Below, in pieces: positions 6,154-7,182 of a stretch of DNA of 7,182 bases. Made by a program: the position numbers and the translations under genes. Numbering within the stretch: the stretch's first letter is position 1; the number at the start of each line of letters is the position of its first letter. The stretch comes from Acidobacteriota bacterium (lineage in GTDB: Bacteria > Acidobacteriota > Terriglobia > UBA7540 > JAPUME01): NCBI GenBank assembly GCA_027294185.1, contig JAPUME010000118.1:1-7182 (forward strand), written 5' to 3'. The notes under the pieces were generated by a model. It ran no database searches, was not told the DNA's origin, and worked only from the letters and a program-made list of their open reading frames with translations.

Positions 6154-7182
6154 CAGCGGGTTCGAGTTTCCCGGACGGGATCGGGGCTGACGCCTCTCCG
6201 GGGGACCCGAGAAGCTGAACACTTCTTCCAGAACTGAAAATTCAAGGTCCAGCTCTACTCCCACCACAAAGGCCTGGCGCCGCCGGGTGGCAGAGAGAAA
6301 ACGCAAATCCCGCAACTCGACCCTGTATCCGCGGGGCCGGTCCCGGCGCGTGATCCAGGGGAAGCGGGCAAAATCGGAAAACACCTTTGCTGCATACGTG
6401 CTCTGGGCGGCATCCAGGGCAGGATGCCGGGCGGCCTTGTAAAAAACCCTGGTGCGTTCGGGGTCTATGCTGGAGGTAAGCGTGTTGACCGACAGGACGT
6501 GGAAGGCGGAAGGGGTTTCCACCACCCCGTTCCACAGGAAAGGATTGGCCGTCGAGGGAAAGGCGCCGATGCTCAGAGGAGCTTCCCGGGCGTAGTTGTA
6601 AGCTCCGAGCATATCCACAGCCTGCCGATGAGAGGTGTCCCGCACGCCCCACAGGAGCGCCATGAAGGCTAGCCCCACGGCGGGACCCCAGGAGTATCTT
6701 GGCTTCCTTGCTCCCACCTCCTCCGCCACCATCCGCAAAAGCGCCGGCAGAATCAATGCCGCCACCAGTGCCATAATCACCAACGGGTCGATGATGAACA
6801 GGATGTCCCAGGCGTACCATTTTCCGCTGAAGGGAAGAAACGGGCGCACGCCGTAGGAGTTGGTGAAATCGAGCAGCAGGTGGCTGGCCGTGCCGGCCAA
6901 GCAGACCCCAAACAAGGGGAGGAAGCTGAGTTTTCCTGGAGGTCTTCCACGCATCCGCGCCAGCAAGCCTGAACCGGCAATCATCAACGCCGCCAGAATC
7001 CCAGCCAATGCCGTCACTCCCACCAGCGAGTGAGTGATTCCCCGGTGGTGCTCCAGATAGGCAGTGGAGCCTTGGAGGACGGTAACGATGTCGAGGTCGG
7101 AAAGATTCGAGGCAACGATTAAAGTGATGGTTGCATGAGGTGTAAAACGCCGCAGTCCGGCCTGCGACATTGCGACCGCTGT
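5992..7182 (-). CDS. YdjM/DUF457-type membrane-bound metal-dependent hydrolase, N-terminus beyond the window
   Basis: The frame is open to the right edge (reading TAVA before MSQAGL), so the gene is 5'-partial. Family members begin a little earlier with a 'DNLTH' segment that would lie off the window, so the Met at 7170 is probably internal. Counting from it, likely metal ligands are Asp25 and Asp27 (NLSDLDI), His42 and His47 in HRGITHS, and His97/Asp101 in HLLLDFTNSYG, with WYAWD ending at Asp122. Several hydrophobic helices (about 49-71, 84-100, 125-145, 163-175) place it in the membrane. A soluble C-terminal part (to about GVELDLEFSVLEEVFSFSG, near 6205) follows. The physiological substrate of this family is not established. 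After 6205 the frame continues for about 70 low-complexity residues, the last 54 or so antisense to the DedA-family gene; this tail is probably not conserved and may reflect a lost stop or a frameshift. Confidence 0.82.
   Translation of the reverse strand, partial: TAVAMSQAGLRRFTPHATITLIVASNLSDLDIVTVLQGSTAYLEHHRGITHSLVGVTALAGILAALMIAGSGLLARMRGRPPGKLSFLPLFGVCLAGTASHLLLDFTNSYGVRPFLPFSGKWYAWDILFIIDPLVIMALVAALILPALLRMVAEEVGARKPRYSWGPAVGLAFMALLWGVRDTSHRQAVDMLGAYNYAREAPLSIGAFPSTANPFLWNGVVETPSAFHVLSVNTLTSSIDPERTRVFYKAARHPALDAAQSTYAAKVFSDFARFPWITRRDRPRGYRVELRDLRFLSATRRRQAFVVGVELDLEFSVLEEVFSFSGPPERRQPRSRPGNSNPLLRGEEGRTISSNHPVTQHHDPHDHQRHPSKVIPKIRLSLFPVTRTQIGDGPES

Noticed and set aside
6242..6820. 192-codon minus-strand ORF in another frame of the hydrolase gene
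   Set aside because: Overlaps the frame that carries the HRGITHS and HLLLD motifs; Gly/Arg/Pro-rich shadow translation.

Overview
The window looks like a chromosomal piece of a GC-rich, free-living bacterium. The gene types (an adenosylcobalamin-dependent ribonucleotide reductase, an orphan SPASM radical-SAM enzyme, an LPPP-type DedA/VTT protein and a YdjM-type membrane hydrolase) and the moderately high GC content would suit an Acidobacteriota-like soil organism. That placement is inference only. I see no phage genes, insertion sequences, CRISPR array, tRNA or rRNA.

Layout from left to right: (1) the last 39 codons of an acetylornithine-type aminotransferase (argD-like), plus strand. (2) A 345-base gap holding several short hairpins, a sigma70-like promoter and a structured 5' leader. 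(3) A large class II (B12-dependent) ribonucleotide reductase, nrdJ, at 466-3336. (4) A 369-base gap with a strong 18-bp hairpin, a weak terminator-like hairpin and one doubtful small ORF. (5) A radical-SAM/SPASM protein of unknown substrate at 3706-4890. (6) A convergent small unknown gene on the minus strand at 4900-5268, only 9 bases from the stop of the radical-SAM gene. (7) A divergent intergenic region with a plausible plus-strand promoter. (8) A DedA/VTT-family membrane protein at 5551-6153. (9) A convergent minus-strand YdjM/DUF457-type membrane metal-dependent hydrolase whose N-terminus lies beyond the right edge and whose reading frame runs on antisense into the DedA gene.

The genes do not form one evident pathway. 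Several face each other or diverge, so most are probably separate transcription units. The most interesting signal is the nrdJ leader. A predicted start of transcription near 347 is followed at once by a perfect 10-bp long-range helix (357-366 with 421-430). This encloses a second helix of about ten pairs, and the 3' strand of the outer helix can alternatively pair with the nrdJ ribosome binding site. That arrangement resembles a cis-regulatory RNA, and it is not a recognisable B12 riboswitch.
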